5,627 bases of DNA, taken from NCBI GenBank assembly GCA_025963425.1, contig JAOPUQ010000323.1, positions 1 through 5,627 on the forward strand, in the 5' to 3' direction. Origin of the DNA: Modestobacter sp. (GTDB lineage: Bacteria > Actinomycetota > Actinomycetes > Mycobacteriales > Geodermatophilaceae). A model generated the notes under the pieces. It saw only the letters and a program-made list of their open reading frames with translations, was not told the DNA's origin and searched no databases. Made by a program: the position numbers and the translations under genes. This document shows positions 5,373 to 5,627 of this stretch, one piece after another (the first letter of the stretch is position 1; every line of letters begins with the position of its first letter).

Positions 5373-5627
5373 GCGAGCTGTCCAGCGAGGCGATGGAGTC
5401 GGAGTTCGGCACGGTGGCCGGGTGGACGGAGCAGGCGGTCGCCGCGCTGGGGCCCGGGTACGCCGTTCCGGCCGGGTGCCGGGGGAGTGGCAGCGAGGCG
5501 GCCCTGCGCTGGCTGGCCGACGAGCTCGCCGTCCGGCCTGGCGAGCGGGTGCTGGATGCCGGTGCGGGCGTGGGCGGACCGGCCGGGTGGCTGGCCGCCG
5601 AGCGGGGGGTGCGGCCGGTGTGCGCCG
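5369..5627 (+). CDS. Class I SAM-dependent methyltransferase, N-terminal part (cut by window end)
   Basis: Only the first 86 residues are present; the frame is open to the window edge. After a helical N-terminus comes GYAVPAGCRGSGSEAALRWLA. Next is the SAM-binding motif I, RVLDAGAGVGGPAGWLA, with Asp63, Gly65, Gly67 and Gly69. This is the glycine-rich loop after beta strand 1 of a Rossmann-type methyltransferase. The P-A-x-CRGSGS lead-in before motif I resembles actinobacterial small-molecule methyltransferases rather than rRNA or DNA ones, as far as can be judged. Its ATG overlaps the stop of the preceding MTHFR-like gene (ATGA), and AAGGAGGAG sits 5 bases upstream, so the two are one operon and translationally coupled. 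The methyl acceptor cannot be determined because the substrate-binding parts lie beyond the window. Confidence 0.85.
   Translation, partial: MSELSSEAMESEFGTVAGWTEQAVAALGPGYAVPAGCRGSGSEAALRWLADELAVRPGERVLDAGAGVGGPAGWLAAERGVRPVCA

Overview
The window is very GC-rich, with third codon positions almost all G or C. Genes are tightly packed, GTG starts are frequent, and adjacent genes overlap by 4 bases. Together with the gene content (a PaaC with a long N-terminal extension, an RsbA-type MEDS/ATPase anti-sigma protein, a type I IPP isomerase), this points to a high-GC actinobacterium. A Geodermatophilaceae-like or related genus is a guess from general resemblance and was not tested. No RNA genes, CRISPR, insertion sequences, phage genes or attachment sites are visible.

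Layout. (1) 14-2590, plus strand: the distal part of a phenylacetate catabolism operon, paaC-paaD-paaE. paaC and paaD overlap by 4 bases. An 85-base non-coding spacer made of AGCGA/AGCGG-like words separates paaD from paaE. paaA and paaB would be expected just left of the window. These genes supply the structural subunit, a maturation factor and the reductase of phenylacetyl-CoA 1,2-epoxidase. (2) 2591-2652: a short gap with two GC-rich hairpins that may end or attenuate paa transcription. (3) 2653-3207, plus: idi, isopentenyl-diphosphate isomerase type I. (4) 3237-4202, minus: an RsbA-like regulator with an N-terminal MEDS domain and a C-terminal RsbW-like ATPase domain. It is convergent with idi across a 29-base gap containing a hairpin. 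(5) 4203-4322: a divergent promoter region. (6) 4323-5372, plus: a divergent methylenetetrahydrofolate-reductase-family protein carrying a MetV-like four-cysteine zinc motif at its own N-terminus. (7) 5369 to the window end, plus: the first 86 residues of a class I SAM-dependent methyltransferase, translationally coupled to the reductase by an ATGA overlap.

The paa genes form one metabolic unit, and idi and the regulator look like independent single genes. The reductase-methyltransferase pair is the least ordinary part. It joins in one chain two domains known elsewhere as separate MetV and MetF proteins, has substitutions at motifs where the MTHFR family keeps catalytic or folate-binding residues, and is coupled to a methyltransferase. 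A role in one-carbon or methyl-group handling is inferred, and the substrate cannot be read from the sequence.
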